Translations under genes and position numbers: made by a program
Shown here: positions 1 through 7,400 of the stretch, piece by piece
Position numbering within the stretch: the first letter of the stretch is position 1
How the letters are laid out: the number at the start of each line of letters is the position of its first letter
Notes under the pieces: generated by a model
The model's input: only the letters and a program-made list of their open reading frames with translations
Databases searched by the model: none
Told to the model about the DNA's origin: nothing
Origin: JAITWN01 sp964388175
GTDB taxonomy: Bacteria; Pseudomonadota; Gammaproteobacteria; SZUA-140
Direction of reading: 5' to 3'
NCBI GenBank assembly: GCA_964388175.1
Contig: CAYLYS010000020.1
Location: 1 to 38,270 of the forward strand
DNA: 38,270 bases

Positions 1-20
1 CGACGACAAGGGAGATTGCG

Positions 21-278
21 ATGAATGCCGTTCTGTTCTTTGATGCGATGCTGACTCCGAAGATCATCACCGCCGTCTATTGGCTGCTGCTGGTCAGCGT
101 CGTGATTTTCGGAATCGGCTCGATGTTCGCCGGTTTCGAAGGTTTCACCTTCGGCTCGTTTCTGAGGGGGATTGCGATCATCGTCGGCGGCGGCATCGGC
201 GCCAGGATCTGGTGCGAGCTGCTCATCGTCCTGTTCAAGATCCACGAGAACATCAGGAAGCTGGCGGATACGAAGTGA
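21..278 (+). CDS. DUF4282-family small membrane protein
   Basis: This 85-residue protein has two hydrophobic segments, at about residues 12-38 and 43-70, followed by a charged tail (KIHENIRKLAD). The opening (FFDAMLTPKIITAVYW) and the later glycine-rich stretch followed by a conserved 'R-x-x-E-L-L-I-V-L-F' pattern match DUF4282, a family of small inner-membrane proteins without an assigned reaction. The start is supported by a GGGAG ribosome site about 7 bases upstream. It stands alone in the window and faces the end of the large minus-strand operon. No function can be given beyond an inner-membrane location; the family call is fairly secure. Confidence 0.8.
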   Translation: MNAVLFFDAMLTPKIITAVYWLLLVSVVIFGIGSMFAGFEGFTFGSFLRGIAIIVGGGIGARIWCELLIVLFKIHENIRKLADTK

Positions 279-371
279 GCGGAGGCCGGCTTGCGATTCG
301 GTTCCGTCTCGCGGATCTCGGCATGTCCGGTGGCGGACTGTCTCAGCTCGCCACCGGTTTTCTTGTGCGGT

Positions 372-618
372 AAAGACGACTTCAACACGGCCGGCCCTGC
401 TGCTGTGCCAGGTCGGTCCTGTCACGATCTGCACATCACAACCCAGTCGAGAGACAGTCGATCATCTTCGTTTCGATGATGCGGCGAAACCGGCCGCGCA
501 GCATCTGCGACAGCTTCGGCTGGGTGATGCCCGGCACTTTCGCCGCCTGTTGCTGGTCCCAATGGCGGGCTGCGATGATCTCGCCGATCTTGGCTGCCAG
601 TTGTGTCTTGACCAGCAT
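372..618 (-). pseudogene. Decayed XRE/HigA-type antitoxin gene (frameshifted)
   Basis: The minus strand encodes a helix-turn-helix segment (KIGEIIAARHWDQQQAAK, then GITQPKLSQMLRGRF) typical of the XRE/HigA-like antitoxins that pair with RelE/HigB toxins. The frame stops after IDCLSTGL. In the next frame, starting at about 449, the expected family tail resumes: LGCDVQIVTGP, then GRVEVVF down to about 372. Restoring two bases (an extra CG, giving CTC TCG CGA CTG) would rejoin the frames as CLSRLGCDVQIV. The usual N-terminal 20-25 residues are also missing, because an in-frame TAG lies seven codons upstream of the ATG, and no toxin gene lies beside it. I read this as a decayed antitoxin remnant; a sequencing error at the CG dinucleotide would explain only the frameshift. 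Confidence 0.65.
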
Positions 619-657
619 GCCGTAAGAGGTTTTGCGCTACGGTGACCGCGGCGCGGG

Positions 658-1683
658 TCAGCCTGGAAAGAAATCGATCGGATAAGTGATCGTCGTCGCC
701 GCGACCTGCCTGGCGCCGAAGTCGAACATCTGCACGCGCGCGAGCAGGCGACGTTCGAGTTCGGGGTCGCCGAGCTGGCTGGAGACGAGTTCGCAGGCGC
801 TGACCTGTCCGCCCGGCTCTATCGTCAGCTTGAGGACGATCTTGCCGGAGAGGCCGGGATTGGCGCGCAGGGCGCGGTTGTACAGTGCGTTCAGCGCGCC
901 CTTGTTCTGATCGAAGATCATCTGGATTTCTTCGCTGGTCCGCTGCGCGAGCGCAGCGGACGCGGAACGCCCACCGGCCGGGCCCGTGCCTGACGCCGCC
1001 GCGCCGGCCGCGGTGGCCGGGGCCGAGACCCGCGTCGTTTCGCGCGCGGCGAGCTGCGTCTGGCCGGTGTCGCGCGCGAGCGCCGAGGTGTCGATGCCGC
1101 CGCTGCCGGTTCCCCTGCTGGCGGTGATGACGGCAGGGTCGCTGCGCGGGGCGGCCGTTTCCGTATTGCGCTGCTGTATCTGCCGGCGTTCCATATCGTC
1201 CGCCGCCGAGGTGCTGCGCAGACCGGCGAGCTCCTGACTCAGGGCCAGCAGGCCGGTGCGCGCCGCGCGCTCGCGCGCGACGGCCGCGGTCGGTGTTTCC
1301 GGCGTCATCGCCGGCTGCGGCTCGGCCTTGGGCACGGGCGGTTTTTCTTTCGCGACCGGTTCCGGTTTCGGCGCCGGCTTCGATTCCGGTTTCGATTCAG
1401 GCGGCGGTTCCGCTTTGGTTTCCGGCTGTGGCTGGACTTCCTCGCGCTGGACCGGCGGCGGAGGCGGCGGCACGGGTTTGTCCTGGATGATCAGCTGTGC
1501 GAAGCGGGCGGGGACTTCTTGCACGCGGTCGATGAGGCGATCGGAGAGATCGATCATCGGGATGATGAGGAAAAGCAGGATCATGCCCACCATGCTGGTG
1601 GCCATGATCCGGTGCAGCCTGCGGTCGTCCTCCGGGGAAGGCGACCAGGGCAGGGCGGTGCTGTGATAGTAAGCGGCACTCAT
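658..1683 (-). CDS. AgmX/PglI C-terminal domain protein (TonB-like energy transducer)
   Basis: This 341-residue protein has a short cytoplasmic N-terminus and one membrane segment at about residues 25-45. A long proline/lysine/glutamate-rich linker follows (a run of prolines, then ESKPESKPAPKPEP-type repeats), then an Ala/Gly-rich stretch and a C-terminal domain of about 90 residues (from NALYNRALRANPG to the end). That domain matches AgmX/PglI C-terminal domains, which resemble TonB. The layout is that of a periplasm-spanning transducer driven by an ExbB/ExbD channel. I chose the ATG at 1683, one base after the stop of the ExbD gene; a start 12 codons upstream would overlap that gene. It is the last gene of the operon, and no clear terminator follows. 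The partner at the outer membrane is unknown; the several beta-barrels of the same operon are candidates. Confidence 0.82.
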   Translation of the reverse strand: MSAAYYHSTALPWSPSPEDDRRLHRIMATSMVGMILLFLIIPMIDLSDRLIDRVQEVPARFAQLIIQDKPVPPPPPPVQREEVQPQPETKAEPPPESKPESKPAPKPEPVAKEKPPVPKAEPQPAMTPETPTAAVARERAARTGLLALSQELAGLRSTSAADDMERRQIQQRNTETAAPRSDPAVITASRGTGSGGIDTSALARDTGQTQLAARETTRVSAPATAAGAAASGTGPAGGRSASAALAQRTSEEIQMIFDQNKGALNALYNRALRANPGLSGKIVLKLTIEPGGQVSACELVSSQLGDPELERRLLARVQMFDFGARQVAATTITYPIDFFPG

Positions 1684-1684
1684 G

Positions 1685-2182
1685 TCAGTCGTTTCCCGAT
1701 CCTTTCTGCAGCACGGCAAAGGATATTTTTCCGTATCCGGCCTCGCTGCCGGCGATCATGACTTTTCTGAGCAGACGGTAGGGAAGCTCCTTGGCGCCGA
1801 GGATGGTGACCTCGGCGCCGCTCTCCGTATCGGCGGCGCGGACGCGACGCTGGTCGAGCGCGGAGAGCGCGGCGCTGAGCGCGGGGATGCCCTGTCCGTC
1901 AGCGTTCAGCGCCTCTTCGATGCCGATGACGCCGCGGCCCTGCACCAGGATCTCGTCGTCGGTCACCATGACGACGACGGCTTCACGCGGCCGTTCCTCG
2001 GCGACCGATTCCGGCAGCGAGATCATCTTGGCGTTTGGCAGCACGTCCACCTCGGTGGAATTCACCAGCAGGAAGAACACCAGGATGGTGAAGATATCCA
2101 TCAGCGCCACCAGATTGAGCGCGGAGACGCTGCGCCGCCGGTGGTGGCGTTCCATGCGCAATGCCCGTTTCGACATCTTCAT
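1685..2182 (-). CDS. ExbD/TolR-family biopolymer transporter protein (second copy)
   Basis: This 165-residue protein has the standard ExbD layout: a basic N-terminus, one membrane helix (about residues 22-40, ALNLVALMDIFTILVFFLL) with the key aspartate (LMD), and a periplasmic domain. ExbD/TolR proteins form the proton-conducting core with an ExbB/TolQ pentamer. It starts nine bases after the preceding ExbD and is followed after one base by the AgmX-like transducer, so all are co-transcribed. The periplasmic domain is longer than in classical ExbD. Having two different ExbD proteins for one ExbB is typical of Agl/Glt-like systems and of some TonB2 systems. Confidence 0.9.
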   Translation of the reverse strand: MKMSKRALRMERHHRRRSVSALNLVALMDIFTILVFFLLVNSTEVDVLPNAKMISLPESVAEERPREAVVVMVTDDEILVQGRGVIGIEEALNADGQGIPALSAALSALDQRRVRAADTESGAEVTILGAKELPYRLLRKVMIAGSEAGYGKISFAVLQKGSGND

Positions 2183-2191
2183 GACGATGCC

Positions 2192-2692
2192 TCAGGCGCC
2201 CTTGCGCCGCGGTGCGGCGTCGCCGATCGAGATCGCGGGGAACAGCTCGACCCAGGCCACAGTGGCCGCCTGCACGGTGGGTGCGACTCTGACCGTATCC
2301 ATCACCTGCACCAGCACTTCGTAGGAGATGTCCGGTTCGAGCAGAATCGTGGCATCGTTCGTGTCCGGGTATTCAGCCTTGATTTGCTTCAGCACATCGC
2401 CGAGGGATTTGAGGTTGTAGACCCCCTCGTTCTTGCCGATGGTGAGTGCCGGGCCGCCGCGGTTGGCGACTTCGATGCGGTCGGTGCGCACGGTGACCTC
2501 GATGCGCAGCCGCTGGTCGTCGGCCGCATCGGCGCCGGCGGCGCTGGAGGGCAGGCCGAGTTCGATGATGGCAACGCGGGAGAAGACCGCGGTCACGAGC
2601 AGGAACGGCACCAGGATCACCATCAGGTTCATGAAGGCGGTGATCTCCAGATCCGCCGGTCCGTGCTCGCGCCGGCGCCGTGAGCGTCGCAT
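2192..2692 (-). CDS. ExbD/TolR-family biopolymer transporter protein (first copy)
   Basis: This 166-residue protein has a very basic N-terminus (MRRSRRRREH), one membrane helix at about residues 18-40 (ITAFMNLMVILVPFLLV) and a periplasmic domain. In the position where ExbD normally carries the proton-binding aspartate (LMD), this copy has asparagine (FMNLMVIL), while the second copy keeps it. The two copies may therefore not be equivalent: one proton-conducting, the other structural. The ATG at 2692 overlaps the ExbB stop by one base (TGATG), the usual sign of translational coupling; a GTG one codon upstream is an alternative start. Confidence 0.88.
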   Translation of the reverse strand: MRRSRRRREHGPADLEITAFMNLMVILVPFLLVTAVFSRVAIIELGLPSSAAGADAADDQRLRIEVTVRTDRIEVANRGGPALTIGKNEGVYNLKSLGDVLKQIKAEYPDTNDATILLEPDISYEVLVQVMDTVRVAPTVQAATVAWVELFPAISIGDAAPRRKGA

Positions 2693-3411
2693 CACGATGC
2701 CGCCCTCCGCGCCGGCGTTCCCGCCACGGCGTTGGCGGTTGCCGTCTGCGCCGACAGCGGAACCGAAGCCTGCGCCGCCTTGGCATGCTCGGAGAGAATG
2801 TTGAGGAACTTGACCGCGGCCATCTCCAGGCTGTCGACGAGCTGCGTCGTCTTGGTCTGCAGCAGCGTGTGGATCAGCAATAGCGGGATGGCGACGATCA
2901 GGCCGAAGGCGGTGGTGTTCATCGCCACCGAGATGCTCGCCGACAGCATGTCCGCCTTTTCGGCCGGATTCGCCGAGGCGACGGCGGTGAAAGCCTGGAT
3001 CAGGCCGATGATGGTGCCGAGCAGGCCAAGCAGGGTGGCGACGTTGGCGAGGATGGCGAGATAGTGCGTGCGCTGCTCCAGGCGCGGCATCACTTCCATC
3101 AGGCCTTCTTCCATCGCGGTCTCGATCTCTTCCCGCTTGTGCGCCGAACGCGATCGTTCCAGGCCGTAGGCGAGGATCTTGCCGACGGCGGCCTTCGAGT
3201 TGCGAGCGGTATCGAGGGCGCCCTGATGCTCACGCCGCGACAACGATTCCATCAGGGATTTCCACACCTTCTGGTTGGAGCGACGGGCTGCGCTCAAATA
3301 GATGTAGCGTTCGAGCGCGATGGCGAGACCCAGTGCCAGCACGACGGCGATGGGGTACATGAACGCGCCGCCGTCCTGGAAAAAGGCGATGATGGTGCCG
3401 AGCAGTTCCAT
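2692..3411 (-). CDS. MotA/TolQ/ExbB proton channel family protein
   Basis: This 239-residue inner-membrane protein has three predicted helices: residues 15-35 (FMYPIAVVLALGLAIAL), about 120-145 (LAILANVATLLGLLGTIIGLIQAF) and about 165-190 (VAMNTTAFGLIVAIPLLLIHTLL). The conserved GLLGTIIGLIQAF and AMNTTAFGLIVAIP stretches are the family's hallmark. It would form the pentameric stator channel that houses the ExbD dimer and uses the proton gradient. The start has a strong AAGGAG site seven bases upstream. It heads the motor sub-block of the operon (ExbB, ExbD, ExbD, AgmX-like). Its length agrees with family members. Confidence 0.92.
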   Translation of the reverse strand: MELLGTIIAFFQDGGAFMYPIAVVLALGLAIALERYIYLSAARRSNQKVWKSLMESLSRREHQGALDTARNSKAAVGKILAYGLERSRSAHKREEIETAMEEGLMEVMPRLEQRTHYLAILANVATLLGLLGTIIGLIQAFTAVASANPAEKADMLSASISVAMNTTAFGLIVAIPLLLIHTLLQTKTTQLVDSLEMAAVKFLNILSEHAKAAQASVPLSAQTATANAVAGTPARRAAS

Positions 3412-3435
3412 GGGTTTTCTCCTTCAATGAGTCGT

Positions 3436-3816
3436 TCAACGGCGCGCCCCGGATTCGGATGGGGATCGGGATCCGGAGACCGCTGTATTCTGTTGCTGGC
3501 GGCGGAGCTGGCGCTGCACCGCGTCCCGGGAGAGGTGTCCGGGCGGCGGGTCGGTGTAGAGCGCCGCCGGCTGCGGGTCGGTGGCGACGGGCGCGGCGTC
3601 TTTCCACGGCACGATGTAGAGCACGTTCGGCAGCTCGCGATCGCCGATGATCGATGTACCCTGCAGGTCGATGGTTGCCGTCTCCCGTCCCGTTTCCAGC
3701 CCCGGCGCCCGCTCCTGCGCCCGTTCCTGTGCCCGTTCCTGTGCCCGTTCCTGTGCGGGGAGCGCTGCGCAGCACAGCAGCAGCGCGGCCGCGGCGGCTG
3801 CGCGTGCCGTGCTCAT
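3436..3816 (-). CDS. Small secreted protein with QERA repeats, unknown function
   Basis: This 126-residue protein has a signal peptide (MSTARAAAAAALLLCCAALPA, cleaved near residue 21). Four copies of the tetrapeptide QERA follow, encoded by a 12-bp tandem repeat. The rest is a polar region with a conserved-looking core (IIGDRELPNVLYIVPWKD) and a Q/R-rich tail. The start at 3816 overlaps the preceding stop (ATGA), so it is translationally coupled to the TPR lipoprotein. I do not recognise a family. Its position between the TPR lipoprotein and ExbB suggests a periplasmic accessory of the same machine. The repeat number is likely variable between strains. Confidence 0.75.
   Translation of the reverse strand: MSTARAAAAAALLLCCAALPAQERAQERAQERAQERAPGLETGRETATIDLQGTSIIGDRELPNVLYIVPWKDAAPVATDPQPAALYTDPPPGHLSRDAVQRQLRRQQQNTAVSGSRSPSESGARR
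3710..3757 (-). repeat. 12-bp coding tandem repeat (QERA units)
   Basis: Four head-to-tail 12-bp units at 3710, 3722, 3734 and 3746. On the plus strand the unit is cgttcctgtgcc; the first copy differs at two bases. On the minus strand they encode Gln-Glu-Arg-Ala repeats directly after the signal peptide of the small secreted protein. Confidence 0.9.
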
Positions 3817-4430
3817 GAGCCGTTCTCTCCCGCGCGCCGCGCGCCGTTGCGCCGCAGGTCGGTGATCCATGGTTCGACCCGCGCCGCGTCTCCCGGCTTG
3901 ATCTCGCGGTAGCGTTCATAATGCGGCAGTGCTTCCTCGGGCCGCTGCAGATAAAGGTCGAGCAGAATGCCGAGGTTGAGGTGGGCGTCGGCGTAGTCCG
4001 CGTCGAGCGCCAGTGCGCGCTGATAGGCGTGGCGCGCCTCTTCGAAACGGCCTTCCGCGCGGTAGACCACACCGAGCAGATTCTGCGTGGCGGCATTGTG
4101 CGGATTGCGGTCACTGGCCGCGATCAGCGCGCGCTCGGCATCCTCGTGGCGATCGAGGTACAGATAGACCAGCCCCAGATTCAGATACGGACCGGCGTAC
4201 TCGGGGTGGCTGCGGGTCATCGCCGCGAGCCTCGTTCCCGCCTGTTCGTAGCGCTGCTCACGCATCAGTTTCAGGGCCTCCGCATAGGCCTGCTGAAACT
4301 CGCGCGCCGGCGCCGCCGGTTCGGCTGCGGCAGCGGCGGGCGGGGGCCCCGCACGATGCGCGCTGCAGGCGCCGAGCGTCAGCGCCGCCAGGCACAGGAT
4401 CAGGACGCGTTCGTCAATGTATCGTTTCAA
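3813..4430 (-). CDS. TPR-repeat lipoprotein
   Basis: This 205-residue protein has a lipoprotein signal (LILCLAALTLGAC, lipobox L-G-A-C) followed by about four tetratricopeptide repeats from residue 40 onward. These include the typical pattern of HPEYAGPYLNLGLVYLYLDRH, NPHNAATQNLLGVVYRAEGR and DADYADAHLNLGILLDLYLQ, each given here in part. TPRs bind other proteins, so it probably docks partners at a membrane face. The only start that leaves a complete signal peptide is TTG at 4430, which overlaps the end of the giant TPR gene by 17 bases; no ATG fits. In Agl/Glt-type systems a TPR lipoprotein (GltE) is also present, but homology to it cannot be claimed from sequence alone. Confidence 0.85.
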   Translation of the reverse strand: MKRYIDERVLILCLAALTLGACSAHRAGPPPAAAAAEPAAPAREFQQAYAEALKLMREQRYEQAGTRLAAMTRSHPEYAGPYLNLGLVYLYLDRHEDAERALIAASDRNPHNAATQNLLGVVYRAEGRFEEARHAYQRALALDADYADAHLNLGILLDLYLQRPEEALPHYERYREIKPGDAARVEPWITDLRRNGARRAGENGS

Positions 4431-7400
4431 TGGCGGATACCACGATTTCCGTTTTTCCGTATCGCGCCGGCAGCAATTGCGCCAGCTGTTCCATGCTGCG
4501 CTTGACCCAGTCGTCGTACTGTCCCTGGGCGATGCGGCGATGGTTGACTTCGTGCAGCTTGATGGCCTCTTCCTCGAAGGGATAGGCCTGTTCTTCCAGC
4601 AGGATGTCGTACTGTTCCAGTTCATCGGCAGACAGCCCCGCCGGGCGTTGCGAATCGAGCAGGGAGCGGCTCAATTCGTGATAGATTTCACCGATGTGGA
4701 AGGTCGCCGCGGTGGTGACGTCGGCGACACCGTAATCGGCGGCGCGGCGGTAGGCCTTGAGCGCCTCGTCCATCGCCGCCCGTTTCGCCTGCAGGTTGCG
4801 GTCGAGCGGAACGGCGAGGCGGATGCCGGCATAGCGCTCGCGCAGCGGTTCGGCGAGGGCGAGGGCGGCGGTGGCGGCGCTTTCATGGCTGAAATCGGTG
4901 CGCGCGGCGCCGGCGCGGGCGTCGGCGGTCACGATCTCGTTCAGCCAGTGCCGGTAGCGTGCTTCGTCGCGCCGCTCGTGATAGCTGGCGACGATGCGCC
5001 GGCGCGCCTCGATCGCCTGGTCGAGCGGCTGCGGATGCCGCGCGATGTAACGCTGGTAGGTCTGCAGGGACTGCTCTGTTTCCCCCGCGCGCATGTAGAG
5101 CTCGGCCGATTGCCAGAGCGCGGCGCGCGCCGTTTCCGCATCGCCCTCCTGCTCGCCGAGACGGCCGAACTCTTCGGCCGCGCGCACCAGTTGCCCGCTT
5201 TCGAGCAGCGCGACCGACAGCTTGCGCGTGACCTCTCCCTGCCAGCGGCTGGCGGGCCAGTCGCTGCGGAAACGTTCGAGCACCGGGATCGCCTGTTCCC
5301 AGGCGCCGATCGACATCAGCGCGGCGGCACCATCGTATTCGGCGGTTTCGACGAGGGTCGCCGCCGGTACCGCCTGTGCCACGCGCAGGAAGTGCGCCGC
5401 GGCGGCGGCTGCATCGGTCGCCAGCAGCGCGGCGCCCTGCTGGTATATCGCCGCCGCCTGGCGCTCGGCCAGCGCCGCTGCAGCGGGATCGCCGGCCGGC
5501 ATCAGCGCCAGACTCAGGTTCAGCGCCGCGGCATAGGCGGTTTCCGCTCCCTCATAGGCGGCGCGTTCGAACTGTACATGGCCGATGATGGTCCACGCGC
5601 TGCGGCGCAGATCGTCGGCGGGCGCCGGCGTGTATTGCATCACCCGCGCCGCCACGGCGAGGGCGTCATCGTAGCGCTCCTGCGCGAACAACTGTTCCGC
5701 GCTGCGGGTCAGTATCGCCGGCGCCTCGGGGTGTTGCGGGAAAGCGTCGGCGAAGCGCAGCGCGCTGACGATGGCGTGATCCTGCCATACCGCTTTCTCC
5801 TCGGCGTCGCTCAGCGTCGCGATGCGGCGCTCGTAGGCCAGCAGCGCCGCATAGCCGGCCTCGGCCGCCTGCGGATGCGCGGCGTAGTGATAGGCGCTCT
5901 GTTCATAGCGCTCGATCGCTTCCTCGTGTTCGCCCATCTCGGACAGCAGTTCGGCGAGCAGGAAGCTCAGGCGCGGCGATTCGCCGTCGTCGGGGAAGAA
6001 GGCGAGATAGTCGCGGTACCACTGCGCCGCCGCCTGCTGCTCGGCCGACGCATCGCCGACGGCGGCAGCGGCCTGTGCCGCGGCGTGGCTGCGCTGCACC
6101 ATGGCCAGCAGTTCCTGCTTCAGGTGTGCCGCGACCTCGGGCATGTCCGCGATGTCGTGCCGCTGCCAGTACGGGCTGCGCGGACCGTAGTCGCGCAGGA
6201 AGGCGTGCCGCGCGTCGAACGCCGGCGCGGCGAATCCGGCCTGATCGTAAACCTCGAAGACGCGGATCTGATAGGCGGCGGCGTGGCGGTGGCCGGGATT
6301 GCGTTCGACGTAGCCGGCATAGGTCTGCGCAGCGTCGCTATAACGCTCTTTTTCCAGGTAGAGGTCGGCGAGGCTGGTGTAGATCAGATGCTCATAGGGA
6401 ACGGCGGCGCGTCGGCCCAGATAGTCGGCGACGGAGCGCGGTCCATCGAGATAGGAAAAGCTCAGGCCGACGATGCGCAGGGTATCGGCGACGAGTTCGC
6501 GTTCGGCGCGCGGCAGGGTATCGGGGTCCACCAGGGCCGATTGCGTTGCCGGCTCCTGCGAATCCTGTGTTGGCGACTCCTGTGCCGGCGCGGTGGCGAG
6601 GCTCTGGTCGAGGACGGCGATGAAGTCGTCGAGCGCTTCCTCGTAAAGTCCTTGCTTGAACAGCGACCAGCCGTGCTTGTAGCGCGTCTGCTGGTGGAAG
6701 CGCGGCCGCTCGGCGAGATCGAGCACCGCCTGATAGGCCAGTTCGGCGGCGGCGTAGTCGCGTTGTACGAACAGCATTTCGCCGCGGCGGAACTGCGCCT
6801 CGGCATAGTGGGGCGAAGCGGGGTGCGCGTCGATCAGGCGCGTCAGGATAGTGAGGCTGCCCGCGGTATCGCCGAGGTTGTCGTGGGCGCGGGCGAGCTG
6901 ATAGAGCACGCCGTCGATGTCGGGATAGTCGGGATGAGCGTTCAGCAACCCCTGATAGGACACGATCGCGGTGCGGATGCCGGTGTCGCGTTCGTCCGGT
7001 TCCAGCGCCTCCTCGCCGAGCGCCAGTTGCAGATCGGCGATGCGCCGCAACGCGTGCATGCGCCTGGCGTCGTCGCCGGCGACAGCGTCGAATGCCAGCC
7101 ACGCGTCCAGGGCGGGCCGCCATTCGCCGTCCGCGCGTTCCGCCGTCATCTCATCGAGCAGGGCGGCCAATTCATAGCGGGCGCGCAGCCGATGCTCGCC
7201 GGCGCGTGCCCGCTGCCGTTCGAGTTCGGCGACAGTCAGCGCCTGCAGGTATTTTTCATGACGACCGGTGACGTCGATCAGCTGCTGTCGCAGCGCGGCG
7301 ATGCGTTCGCTCAGCGCGGCGATGCGGGCATCGAAGCCTTCGAAGCGTTCAGGGGCATCGAGCTGTGCCTGCAGCAACCGCGTCTGTCCCTGTTCGACCT

